Below are positions 21,969 through 29,224 of a stretch of 32,490 nt of DNA, in pieces; within the stretch, counting starts at the first letter, position 1, and every line of letters starts with the position of its first letter. The notes beneath the pieces are model-generated. The model did no database searches, was not told the origin of the DNA, and saw only the letters and a program-made list of their open reading frames with translations. The translations under genes and the position numbers were made by a program. The DNA comes from an uncultured Lachnospiraceae bacterium (lineage in GTDB: Bacteria; Bacillota; Clostridia; Lachnospirales; Lachnospiraceae), in the NCBI GenBank assembly GCA_910588815.1, contig CAJUQY010000008.1:61726-94215 (forward strand), written 5' to 3'.

Positions 21969-22331
21969 TTATACAGGGGTTCCCACCTCAATCAAATTGC
22001 CGTCTAAATCGTAAAAACGAATCACCCTTTGTCCCCAGCTATGGGTCATAAGCCGATTGACATATGAAACCTCCGGATATAAGTTCTCCAGCTTTTCAAT
22101 AAATGCTTCTATGTCCTGTTCTTCAAAATACAATTCACAGGAGTTGCTTTCCGGAATAATATCTTTCCCCAAAAACCTTCTCCAGATTGTTTCATCCTGA
22201 AGGACAAGGCCCTCCGTTAAAATCATATTGCCGTCATTGTCCAGCACCAGCTCGAGACCGAACAGGTCGTGATAAAATTGTCTCGATTTTTCTATATCCT
22301 TCACAACAATCAGAGCGTTCTTTAATTTCAT
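21969..22331 (-). CDS. VOC (glyoxalase/bleomycin resistance) superfamily protein
   Basis: A 120-aa single VOC domain. The start MKLKNALIVVKDIEKSRQFYHDLFGLELVLDNDGN and the end VIRFYDLDGNLIEVGTPV are characteristic of the beta-alpha-beta-beta-beta modules. The family binds metal-dependent or drug ligands; this member could be a glyoxalase, dioxygenase or drug-binding protein, and cannot be assigned further. The ATG at 22331 follows GGAGGGA. An extended -10 promoter (TGC TATACT, 22435-22430) lies about 90 bases upstream. It precedes the SF0329-like gene on the same strand. Confidence 0.85.
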   Translation of the reverse strand: MKLKNALIVVKDIEKSRQFYHDLFGLELVLDNDGNMILTEGLVLQDETIWRRFLGKDIIPESNSCELYFEEQDIEAFIEKLENLYPEVSYVNRLMTHSWGQRVIRFYDLDGNLIEVGTPV

Positions 22332-22429
22332 TTTCGGTATCCCTCCAAATTTCGCCTTTGTACATTCTGACGGTACTGTCTCACTGAGTACCTGAATCCT
22401 AAAAATATGGAAAACAACATCACGTCTAT

Positions 22430-22438
22430 AGTATAGCA
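22430..22438 (-). promoter_or_regulatory. Extended -10 promoter of the VOC gene
   Basis: On the minus strand TGCTATACT carries an extended -10 (TGC) with -10 TATACT. No clear -35 is present at the usual distance, as is common for extended -10 promoters. Confidence 0.4.
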
Positions 22439-22512
22439 CAAAATATACGGGAATTATAGCCATTCGTCTTTATGCCCGTAAGAGAATTAATCAAATATTT
22501 GTGCGGTAAATG

Positions 22513-22540
22513 TTGACTTTTTTGTGATTCCCTTTATAAT
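22513..22540 (+). promoter_or_regulatory. Promoter of the TetR-ABC-FtsX operon
   Basis: TTGACT (22513-22518) and TATAAT (22535-22540) with a 16-base spacer. The predicted start at about 22547 lies just before a pair of direct repeats, so a bound repressor would block initiation. Confidence 0.65.
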
Positions 22541-22549
22541 AAAACATAT

Positions 22550-22574
22550 GATTTAAAACAAACGATTTAAAACA
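22550..22574. promoter_or_regulatory. Direct repeats GATTTAAAACA, candidate operator
   Basis: GATTTAAAACA occurs at 22550-22560 and 22564-22574 (14-base period), between the -10 and the ribosome site of the tetR gene. TetR operators are usually palindromic, so direct repeats are unusual, but the position fits autoregulation. Confidence 0.45.
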
Positions 22575-22590
22575 GGAGGGGAATCAGAAT

Positions 22591-23172
22591 ATGCCGCCGA
22601 GAGCAAAATTTACAAAAGAAGAAATTGTTGAAGCCGCATTCCATATTGTCAGAACAGACGGATGGGATGCCCTGACCTCCAGAGAATTGGGGACACGCCT
22701 CGGCAGCTCGGCAAGACCGATTTTCACGGTATTCAAAAGTATGGACGAGGTTCAGCAGGCGGTGGTCGAATCTGCCAAAGGACTGTATAAGGAATATGTC
22801 AGGAAAGGTCTGACGGCGGAACACCCGTTTAAGGGTGTGGGGACACAGTATATCCTCTTTTCTGTGAATGAGCCAAAGCTGTTTCAGCTTCTGTTTATGA
22901 CAGAACAGCCGCAGATACCTGATTTATCGGGAGTCCTTCCGTTAATAGAGGAAAGCTATGAAGAAATTCTTTCGTCGATTCAAAATGATTATGGAATCAG
23001 CGGGCCTTTAGCCAAAAAGCTGTATCACCACCTTTGGATCTATACACACGGTATTGCAACACTCTGTGCCACGAAAATGTGCCGCTTTACAGGCGCACAA
23101 ATCAGTTCGATGATCACGGAGGTATTTACAAGCATCCTGAAAAATATAGAGGAGCGCAAAAACAATGATTGA
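22591..23172 (+). CDS. TetR/AcrR family regulator
   Basis: A 193-aa regulator. The N-terminal HTH (about residues 8-52) reads FTKEEIVEAAFHIVRTDGWDALTSRELGTRLG, then SSARPIFTVFKSMDEV in place of the usual tyrosine-containing recognition segment. The C-terminal ligand domain is helical and ends ILKNIEERKNND. The ATG follows GGAGGGG. It overlaps the ABC ATPase gene by 8 bases and so is the first gene of an exporter operon, which it probably represses until a ligand binds. Confidence 0.9.
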   Translation: MPPRAKFTKEEIVEAAFHIVRTDGWDALTSRELGTRLGSSARPIFTVFKSMDEVQQAVVESAKGLYKEYVRKGLTAEHPFKGVGTQYILFSVNEPKLFQLLFMTEQPQIPDLSGVLPLIEESYEEILSSIQNDYGISGPLAKKLYHHLWIYTHGIATLCATKMCRFTGAQISSMITEVFTSILKNIEERKNND

Positions 23173-23857
23173 AGTGAAGCATATTATAAAATCATACGGA
23201 AACGGAGTGAGTCGGTTTCAAGTGCTGCAAGATATCAGTCTTGAAATCAAGGATGGGGATTTTGCAGTGATTCTCGGTGCGTCGGGTTCGGGAAAATCCA
23301 CTTTTTTGAATGTGATTTCAGGGCTTGAACGCCCTGACAGCGGTAACGTGCTCTACGCGGGGACGGATATCACCGCGCTCTCCGATAAGGATCTGACTGC
23401 GTTCCGCAAGGAACATGTCGGTTTTATTTTCCAGCAGTACTATCTGCTGCCGAATATGGATGTTGACAGAAATGTGAAAATGGGGGCGGATTTGGCGGAC
23501 AACAAGGATTACAGGGCGGTGATTGAGGCCGTCGGGCTTGGCGAAAAATTACATAAATATCCCGGTGAGCTTTCAGGCGGCGAACAGCAGAGGGTTTCTG
23601 TCGCAAGGGCGTTGGCGAAAAAGCCAAGGGTATTGTTTCTCGATGAACCGACAGGCGCACTGGACGAACAGACGGGCAGACAGGTTCTGGATTATATCTG
23701 TCGCTTAAAAAGCGAGTATGCTTTTGCCATTGTAATGGTAACACACAACCTGAACATCGCAGAAATGGCGAAAACGGTCATCAAAATGAACAGCGGAAAA
23801 ATAACGGGGATTTATCAAAATGAGATCCCAAAGACCGCTTATGAGATTGGATGGTGA
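23165..23857 (+). CDS. MacB/LolD-type ABC transporter ATP-binding protein
   Basis: A 230-aa ATPase. Walker A is GASGSGKST (residues ~38-46), the Q-loop FIFQQYYLLPNM, the signature LSGGEQQRVSVARALAKKP, Walker B VLFLDEPTGALD, and the H-loop MVTHN. This is the LolD/FtsE/MacB class, which works with FtsX-type permeases in export or mechanotransmission rather than classical import. It overlaps tetR upstream and the permease downstream by 7 bases. Confidence 0.93.
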   Translation: MIEVKHIIKSYGNGVSRFQVLQDISLEIKDGDFAVILGASGSGKSTFLNVISGLERPDSGNVLYAGTDITALSDKDLTAFRKEHVGFIFQQYYLLPNMDVDRNVKMGADLADNKDYRAVIEAVGLGEKLHKYPGELSGGEQQRVSVARALAKKPRVLFLDEPTGALDEQTGRQVLDYICRLKSEYAFAIVMVTHNLNIAEMAKTVIKMNSGKITGIYQNEIPKTAYEIGW

Positions 23858-25005
23858 TATCTATGCTGATCGGAATGAAACATGCCGCGAAGCTCGTCGG
23901 CATCTCTGTTATCTCCTGCTGTGCCGTACTTGTATGCACCATGTTCCTGAATTTTTATCTGGATATCCGGTCTGTCAGGGGGGAATTGACATCAGAATTA
24001 TCTGTGATTTTTTATAACGCTCAGGTGTCGACGGCGAAGGTGGTCTGTCTGGTAAGCGGCGGCTGTCTGCTGATCACCTCAATTGTTATGCTGCTGTTTT
24101 ATATTAAGCATTCGATCGATACCCACAAAAAAGAGCTCGGTATCTTAAAGGCTTTGGGTTATTCCAATCTGAGAATCGCAAAAAGCTTCTGGGTGTTTGG
24201 AATCAGTGCATTTATGGGAACTGCCGCCGGTTTCGGCGGAGCCTTTCTTCTGATGCCAAGATTTTATGACCTGCAAAATAAAGACAACATCCTTCCTGAG
24301 ATCGCGCTGCGCTTTCACCCCATCGTTTTTCTGTATTTTGTACTGCTGCCGACCATCGGTTTTTCTGTACTCGCCGTCGGTTATGCCTGGTGCAAGCTGA
24401 GGAAGCCTGTAATCGTGCTTTTGAAAAACGATTTTCCATCTTCGGGCAGAACCGGAACATATAAAGCCCGGACCGACTGTTCTTTTACAGACGATTTGAG
24501 AAGGACTACCTTGAGAAGCAGGAAGGTTCTCACCTTTTTCATCATCTTTGCCTCATTCTGCTTTTCTGCCATGACGCAGATGTCCTTCAGCATGAAAGAC
24601 CTGTCAAGCGAAATGATGGGAGCCATGATGCTTGTGATCGGTCTTGTCCTGGCATTCACCACATTATTCCTTGCCGTCACGACAGTGATTAAGGGAAATA
24701 CAAAGGCCATCGCCATGATGAGAGTTTTAGGCTATCCGCAAAAAGAATGCTGCAGGGCAATTCTCGGCGGATACAGGCCGATGTCCTATCTGGGCTTTGC
24801 CATCGGAACGGGATATCAGTACATATTGCTGCGAATTATGGTTGATCTTGTATTCAAAGATGTGGAGGGCATTCCTGCTTATCAGTTTCATATTCCTGCC
24901 ATGCTTGTCTCTCTGGTTATTTTTATCCTGGTTTATGAAAGCCTGATGTTTGTATATGCCAATAAAATAAGGAAGATTTCCATGAAAGAAATAATGGCTG
25001 AATGA
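23851..25005 (+). CDS. FtsX-like ABC permease without a large extracellular domain
   Basis: A 384-aa membrane protein with about eight hydrophobic segments in two halves. Each half contains the FtsX core: SIDTHKKELGILKALGYSNLRIAKSFW in the first and NTKAIAMMRVLGYPQKECCRAIL in the second. Unlike MacB or BceB, the stretch after the first transmembrane segment is only about 30 residues. The start is uncertain: ATG at 23851 has no clear ribosome site and ATG at 23863 has GGTGAT. It probably exports a lipid-like compound or peptide antibiotic with the adjacent ATPase. No terminator is clear in the 124 bases that follow, only a weak ATCAAAG/CTTTTGAT pairing. Confidence 0.85.
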   Translation: MVISMLIGMKHAAKLVGISVISCCAVLVCTMFLNFYLDIRSVRGELTSELSVIFYNAQVSTAKVVCLVSGGCLLITSIVMLLFYIKHSIDTHKKELGILKALGYSNLRIAKSFWVFGISAFMGTAAGFGGAFLLMPRFYDLQNKDNILPEIALRFHPIVFLYFVLLPTIGFSVLAVGYAWCKLRKPVIVLLKNDFPSSGRTGTYKARTDCSFTDDLRRTTLRSRKVLTFFIIFASFCFSAMTQMSFSMKDLSSEMMGAMMLVIGLVLAFTTLFLAVTTVIKGNTKAIAMMRVLGYPQKECCRAILGGYRPMSYLGFAIGTGYQYILLRIMVDLVFKDVEGIPAYQFHIPAMLVSLVIFILVYESLMFVYANKIRKISMKEIMAE

Positions 25006-25129
25006 ATTGTCATGCAGAAGTGGTCATATAAATAGTTACTCTCCCCAATAATCAAAGGTAAAAATCTTTTGATCTTAATATATTATAATCCCTGTTGTGT
25101 ATAATTTGCAACAAAATTCACATGGAAGT

Positions 25130-26365
25130 TTACAGCGTTTTATTTCTGTTGTCGGCTTTTCTCTCCGGCTCCACAAGCAGGCTCCTCTTTGCCGGGTAAC
25201 AGGGGAAATCCTCCATGGAAACCTCTTTCAGCCTCCAATCCGCCGGATATCCGCCAAGCTCTTTTGGGAGCTTCCCGCCCGGCCTGCCCACATACCCTTC
25301 CAGGCGCAAGGTTCCGTCCACAAGCCTTGCCCTATAGTCAATCAGCTCCGGGATACGGAATGCCTCTTCGTCCAGCTCATGCATGGAAAGTTCACTCCGT
25401 CTGGACAGACGGGTCACTGTATCCAGCCTGAAAAGCTCACACCCGCAGGGGCAGGAGCCCGGCAGAATGCGGGTATAGTCCCCGGTCCTGTAGCGGATCA
25501 GAGGCATGGCCTCCGCCTGGATGGTCGTGATCACCAGCTCGCCCCACTCTCCCACAGACAGGACTTTCCCGCTTTTATCCACAATCTCCCCAATGATATC
25601 ATTCTCCCGAAAATGCATGCCGAAAAAGGCCGGACAGGTCACCGCCCCGCCAAGCCCCGTCTCTCTGGAGCCGTAATGGGGATAAAGCCTGTTTCCAAGC
25701 CTCCGTTCTATCTCCCCTTTCACCGCTTCCGGACAGACGTCAGCACTGATTAGCGCCCGTTTTAAGGGCGTTTCCGGCCTAAGACGGAGCAGAGACAAAA
25801 GCGGGATCGGCATGCCCACGAAGGTTTCCGGGCATTCCCCCTCCAGGATTTCAAGAAGCTCGCCGTAACTTTTTCCGATCCCGGCGGGAATTGAGCGGGC
25901 CCCCAGACGGCGGATGGCTTCGGCGATCAGCTCTCCCAGGCCTCCCTGCCCGGAAAAGGGCATGCAGATCATGGTTGTCTCCCCCGGCTGCACCAGCTCG
26001 GAAAGCCCGGCCGTAAAAAAAGAAATGGTTCTTTCGTTGTCTGCCGCCGAATAATAGACTCGCTTTGCCTGCCCCGTGGTCCCCGAGGTCTCCTCCGTCC
26101 GGATCCGTTCGATCTTTGACTGGCTTAAGAGCACCATCCGGTTTCCCTGCTCCAGCAGATCCTGTTCCGTGGTAAAGGGCAGGCGGGCCAGCTCCGAGAG
26201 GGAAGAGAGCCTTTCCGGGAGTCCGCCGTAAAAACCGCCCCGCTCCCTCTCCCGCCCTAAAAGCCCGTTCAGCTTCCGAAGCTGTATCTCTTCAATTTCT
26301 CTTCGGCCAAGACGTTCTGTTTTCTCCTGCTTCCGTACAAGAAGCTCCAGCGCAGACACTTTCAT
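25130..26365 (-). CDS. AMP-dependent CoA ligase-like protein (DVU_1553 type)
   Basis: A 411-aa protein of the adenylate-forming superfamily, nearest in style to phenylacetate-CoA ligases. The phosphate loop is EETSGTTGQAKR (91-102), the A5-like motif is YPHYGSRETGLGG (about 228-240), and the A7-like motif is IRYRTGDYTRI (290-300). CPCGC (305-309) follows, as in PaaK-like proteins with a metal site. The C-terminal part is short and lacks an obvious A10 lysine motif. It would activate a carboxylic acid as an acyl-adenylate; substrate unknown. It is the last gene of the operon and overlaps the radical SAM gene by ATGA. It matches, from memory, the DVU_1553 family of the same conserved cluster. 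Confidence 0.82.
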   Translation of the reverse strand: MKVSALELLVRKQEKTERLGRREIEEIQLRKLNGLLGRERERGGFYGGLPERLSSLSELARLPFTTEQDLLEQGNRMVLLSQSKIERIRTEETSGTTGQAKRVYYSAADNERTISFFTAGLSELVQPGETTMICMPFSGQGGLGELIAEAIRRLGARSIPAGIGKSYGELLEILEGECPETFVGMPIPLLSLLRLRPETPLKRALISADVCPEAVKGEIERRLGNRLYPHYGSRETGLGGAVTCPAFFGMHFRENDIIGEIVDKSGKVLSVGEWGELVITTIQAEAMPLIRYRTGDYTRILPGSCPCGCELFRLDTVTRLSRRSELSMHELDEEAFRIPELIDYRARLVDGTLRLEGYVGRPGGKLPKELGGYPADWRLKEVSMEDFPCYPAKRSLLVEPERKADNRNKTL

Positions 26366-27825
26366 CGGTACAAAGTCCTTCCTTCCCGGCTTGTCAGGTT
26401 ATAGGCACAAAATGGCACCATCCCGTAGCGGCTGTCCGTCTCCAGAATGTAGCACCGGCGAAGTCTGGCGAGATCCAGGTTCCAGGCATCCTGAAAAAGC
26501 ATGCCGGACACGGCAAAAGTATTGTTGTGCAGCCTGGCCAGAAATTCGTCCAGGGACGAGGTGTCAAACTGCATCTGGGCCGTGTCCTCCCCGCAGCAGC
26601 AACAGCCGCGGCCATCTTCGAAAGCCTCCTTTGTACCACAACAGCTATCGGTCTCCTCTTCCGAACTACAGCAGCCGGTCTCTCCTTCCGTTCCACAGCA
26701 GCAGCCATCTTCCGGCCCGCTCCACTGCCTCGCTACAAACTCCCTGGCCTGCTCCGAGGAGGCATAGGCCCTGGCTGTCCCGTGAACCATGGGAGTGAGG
26801 CCTCCGTCCTCCATCCTCAGATAATTGGCCTGGAAGGTACAGTAGGGATTGGTCGCGTTTCCTCCCGTGAAATGTCCGGCCGAAATCCGCCCTCCCGTCT
26901 GCGCTTCCATCAGCGAGAGGAGCTTCGGGATAGTGAGCCGGTAGCCCTCCTTTTCCTCCAGGCACCGGCCGAAATAACTGATGGGCTGGAAATGGACGCC
27001 GCGCACCACAGGCATCCGGCTCACCGCATAGTCGAGGAGCGCCCCGATTTCCCCCTCATTGAGGCCGGGAGCAATGACCGGAACCAGAATCACCCCAAGT
27101 CCTGCCCTCCCGCAGGCGTCGATGGCCGCCTGTTTTTCCGCCAGCAGCGGCCTCCCCCTGAGCGTGAGATACGTTTCTTCTTTAAAGCCGTCAAACTGCA
27201 GGAAGACGCAGGACAGACCGGCCTGTTTCAGCGTTTCCGCATACCCCTTCTCCCCCGCCAGCCGAAGTCCGTTGGTGTTGAGCTGAAAAAAAGAAAAACC
27301 TTTTTCTCTTCCCATGCGGATGATATCCGGCAGATCGTCCCGCATGGTCGGTTCGCCTCCGGAAAGCTGCAGGTTAAAGGGGCCTCCGTGGGACATGAGG
27401 TACTCCATCTGCCGCTCCAGCTCTGGAAAGGGTACATCCTTTCCCTCCCCCGCCCCGGCTCCTGCAAAACAGACGGGGCAGTGGAGATTGCAGCGCTTTG
27501 TCACCTCCAAAAGCACGCAGCAGCCTCTCCGCTCATGATTCCCGCAGAGGCCGCAGTCCAGGGGACAGCCCCGGTCCGCCGGCTTTGCCGCCAAAATTCG
27601 GTCCGCCGGCTGCATACTGCTGCCCCAGGCCATGTAGCTTTCCTCCGTCCCCTCCCAAATCAAAACGGAATAGGTCCCGTGATCCGGGCAGCTTTTTTCC
27701 AGAAAGATCCCCCCGTCTCCTGCCACTTTCCTCGCCGGAAGCGCCCGCAGGCACTCCGGACAGACACTTTCTGTCACTCCAATCTGTCTTCCGGTCTTTC
27801 TGCCGCTTCGAGCCTTCGAAACCAT
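26362..27825 (-). CDS. trsS: Radical SAM protein of the Tes/MJ0619 type (TrsS-like), Cys-rich insert
   Basis: A 487-aa radical SAM enzyme. The cluster motif is CNLHCPVC (112-119), with SGGEPTMR (145-152). The N-terminus carries CPEC (22-25) and CPDHG (46-50), then GCPLDCGLCGNH (86-97) and GCC (101-103). This is the layout of the MJ0619/tetraether-synthase subclass, which carries auxiliary iron-sulfur clusters and a rubredoxin-like iron. The C-terminus FQDAWNLDLARLRRCYI and PFCAYNLTSREGRTLYR is also typical. Residues 374-412 contain eleven cysteines in four runs. No in-frame TGA was found, so this is a cysteine form of a family that I recall as partly selenoproteins. The ATG follows AGGAGG and overlaps the upstream gene by 52 bases. 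Confidence 0.85.
   Translation of the reverse strand: MVSKARSGRKTGRQIGVTESVCPECLRALPARKVAGDGGIFLEKSCPDHGTYSVLIWEGTEESYMAWGSSMQPADRILAAKPADRGCPLDCGLCGNHERRGCCVLLEVTKRCNLHCPVCFAGAGAGEGKDVPFPELERQMEYLMSHGGPFNLQLSGGEPTMRDDLPDIIRMGREKGFSFFQLNTNGLRLAGEKGYAETLKQAGLSCVFLQFDGFKEETYLTLRGRPLLAEKQAAIDACGRAGLGVILVPVIAPGLNEGEIGALLDYAVSRMPVVRGVHFQPISYFGRCLEEKEGYRLTIPKLLSLMEAQTGGRISAGHFTGGNATNPYCTFQANYLRMEDGGLTPMVHGTARAYASSEQAREFVARQWSGPEDGCCCGTEGETGCCSSEEETDSCCGTKEAFEDGRGCCCCGEDTAQMQFDTSSLDEFLARLHNNTFAVSGMLFQDAWNLDLARLRRCYILETDSRYGMVPFCAYNLTSREGRTLYR
26590..26706 (-). other. Cys-rich repeat-like segment in the radical SAM protein
   Basis: The segment encodes GCCCG, then GCCS, SCCG and GCCCCG separated by acidic linkers of about 7-10 residues (EGETG, EEETDS, EAFEDGRG). 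Eleven of 39 residues are Cys. The near-regular spacing suggests duplication of a short CC unit. It lies between the catalytic barrel and the conserved C-terminal part and may bind metal. Confidence 0.8.
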
Positions 27826-28079
27826 GCTTCCAATTCCTCCTTTTCCTTCTCCCAGCCTTCCTCCGTATAATTAATCTTTACGATGTGGGAAGCCAGGATC
27901 CCCTTGATCTCCAGTCCGCCTCTTTTGGCCGAGAACACCGGGCGTCGGAATTTATGGTTCTCCCGAAGCTCCCAGCCCTCCAGAAAAGAAAGGAGCTCTC
28001 CTCCAGTCACGGGAAGCTCATATTCATAAGTCCTGGCTCCGGAAAAGCAGTTCTCCGTTTTCTTACATTGGAAAATCAT
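27774..28079 (-). CDS. 101-aa protein of unknown function in the maturation operon
   Basis: I do not recognise this family. The ATG overlaps the cysteine desulfurase-like stop (ATGA), and the 3' end overlaps the radical SAM start by 52 bases, so translation is tightly coupled on both sides. The protein is soluble. An N-terminal half with MIFQCKKTENCFSGARTYEYELPVTGGELLSFLEG is followed by a core with RRPVFSAKRGGLEIKGILASHIVKINY and an acidic C-terminal helix (EKEKEELEAWFRRLEAAERPEDRLE). C5 and C11 are its only cysteines. It could be a small partner or substrate-like protein for the radical SAM enzyme; this is inference from position only. Confidence 0.75.
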   Translation of the reverse strand: MIFQCKKTENCFSGARTYEYELPVTGGELLSFLEGWELRENHKFRRPVFSAKRGGLEIKGILASHIVKINYTEEGWEKEKEELEAWFRRLEAAERPEDRLE

Positions 28080-29224
28080 ATACCACCGCTTTCCTTGATA
28101 TCCCGGATAGCCGAAAGTACAACATCCACCTCTTCCTCCGACGTAAACCGGGACAGACTTAACCGCAGAGTTCCTCCGGCCATCCCAATATCCCCCATAA
28201 TGTCCGGCGCACAGTGGAGACCGGCCCGAAGGATGATGTCATAGCTTCCGGTCAGGATGTCGGCCGCCTCTCCCGCAGAGACGCCGGGTATGGAAAAGGA
28301 CACCACCGGAGTCGTCTCCCCGCCAGGCAAGATTACCAGACACCCAAGCCCGGAAAGCCCCTCCGTGAGCTTCCTGAATACGGCCTCCCCCTGCTTCCTA
28401 TCTGCCGGATGCTCTCTGTTCCAGATAAGCGCCGCCAAAAGGCCGTGATAAGAGGGCTCGTTTCCCGTCCCGGCCTCCAGGCGAAGGGGCATCTTCTCCG
28501 GCATTTCTCTAAGGTCACTTTTCACGCCGGTCCCTCCCACCATGTGGGAGGAGAGAGACAGTCCCGGCCTCACATAAAGGCCTCCCGTTCCCTGCGGGCC
28601 GAGCAGATATTTGTGGCCCGTAAATGCCGCCATGTCCACGCCCCATTCCGAAAGCCGCACCGGAACGCAGCCCAGGGTCTGAGATACGTCCAGGAGCACG
28701 TCTGCCCCGGCCTCCTTGGAGACGGATGTCAAAGACATCACATCGTTGACCGCCCCGGTCACATTGGAGGCATGGGTAAAAATACAGAGCCTGGGCCGGT
28801 ATTCCTTCACCGCCCTCTCCCAGTCCGCAGGCTCCATCCGCCCTGCGCCGTTCACCGGAACTTCAACCGTTCGGATCCCCCTCTTCTCCAGCCGGTAAAG
28901 AGGGCGGAGGACGGCATTGTGCTCGGCTCCTGTATAGAGAACAGTATCCCCCGCCTGCAGAGGATAGCCGAAAATGGCCTGATTTAACCCCCAGGTGGAA
29001 TTGCATCCCAGGGCAATCTGCTCCGGGTGAGGTACCCCCATCAGGAGGGCCAGCTCCTTCCGCACCTCCCCAAACACATCGAAATCGCTGAGTCCGCCCC
29101 GGTTTGCCGCCCCCGGCAGGGCCTTCACCGCCTCCGCCATGGCCTCCGCCACCTCAGGCGGCTTGGGCCAGGAGGTCGCCGCATTGTTCATATAAATGTA
29201 AGAATGCTGTTCACAGCCGCTCAC
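28076..29224 (-). CDS. Class V aminotransferase, cysteine desulfurase/selenocysteine lyase-like
   Basis: A 382-aa PLP enzyme of the SufS/CsdB-like group. YMNNAATSWPKP opens the domain (about 11-22). EHNAVLRP supplies the stacking histidine (H102), D179 in VLLDVSQT contacts the PLP nitrogen, the PLP lysine is K205 in FTGHKYLLGPQGTGG, and the active cysteine is C338 in AGLHCAPD. It should release sulfur (or selenium) from (seleno)cysteine as a persulfide. The start is a GTG at 29224 with AGGTGAT upstream, overlapping the NTP transferase gene by 14 bases. In this operon it may supply sulfur for a cofactor or for the molybdenum sulfido ligand. Confidence 0.88.
   Translation of the reverse strand: MSGCEQHSYIYMNNAATSWPKPPEVAEAMAEAVKALPGAANRGGLSDFDVFGEVRKELALLMGVPHPEQIALGCNSTWGLNQAIFGYPLQAGDTVLYTGAEHNAVLRPLYRLEKRGIRTVEVPVNGAGRMEPADWERAVKEYRPRLCIFTHASNVTGAVNDVMSLTSVSKEAGADVLLDVSQTLGCVPVRLSEWGVDMAAFTGHKYLLGPQGTGGLYVRPGLSLSSHMVGGTGVKSDLREMPEKMPLRLEAGTGNEPSYHGLLAALIWNREHPADRKQGEAVFRKLTEGLSGLGCLVILPGGETTPVVSFSIPGVSAGEAADILTGSYDIILRAGLHCAPDIMGDIGMAGGTLRLSLSRFTSEEEVDVVLSAIRDIKESGGI

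Noticed and set aside
26527..27870. Long open frame (447 codons) on the plus strand opposite the radical SAM gene
   Set aside because: It is antisense to a well-motivated gene with clear cluster and SGGEP motifs, has no ribosome site, and its product has no domain-like pattern. High G+C with third-position bias makes such shadow frames.
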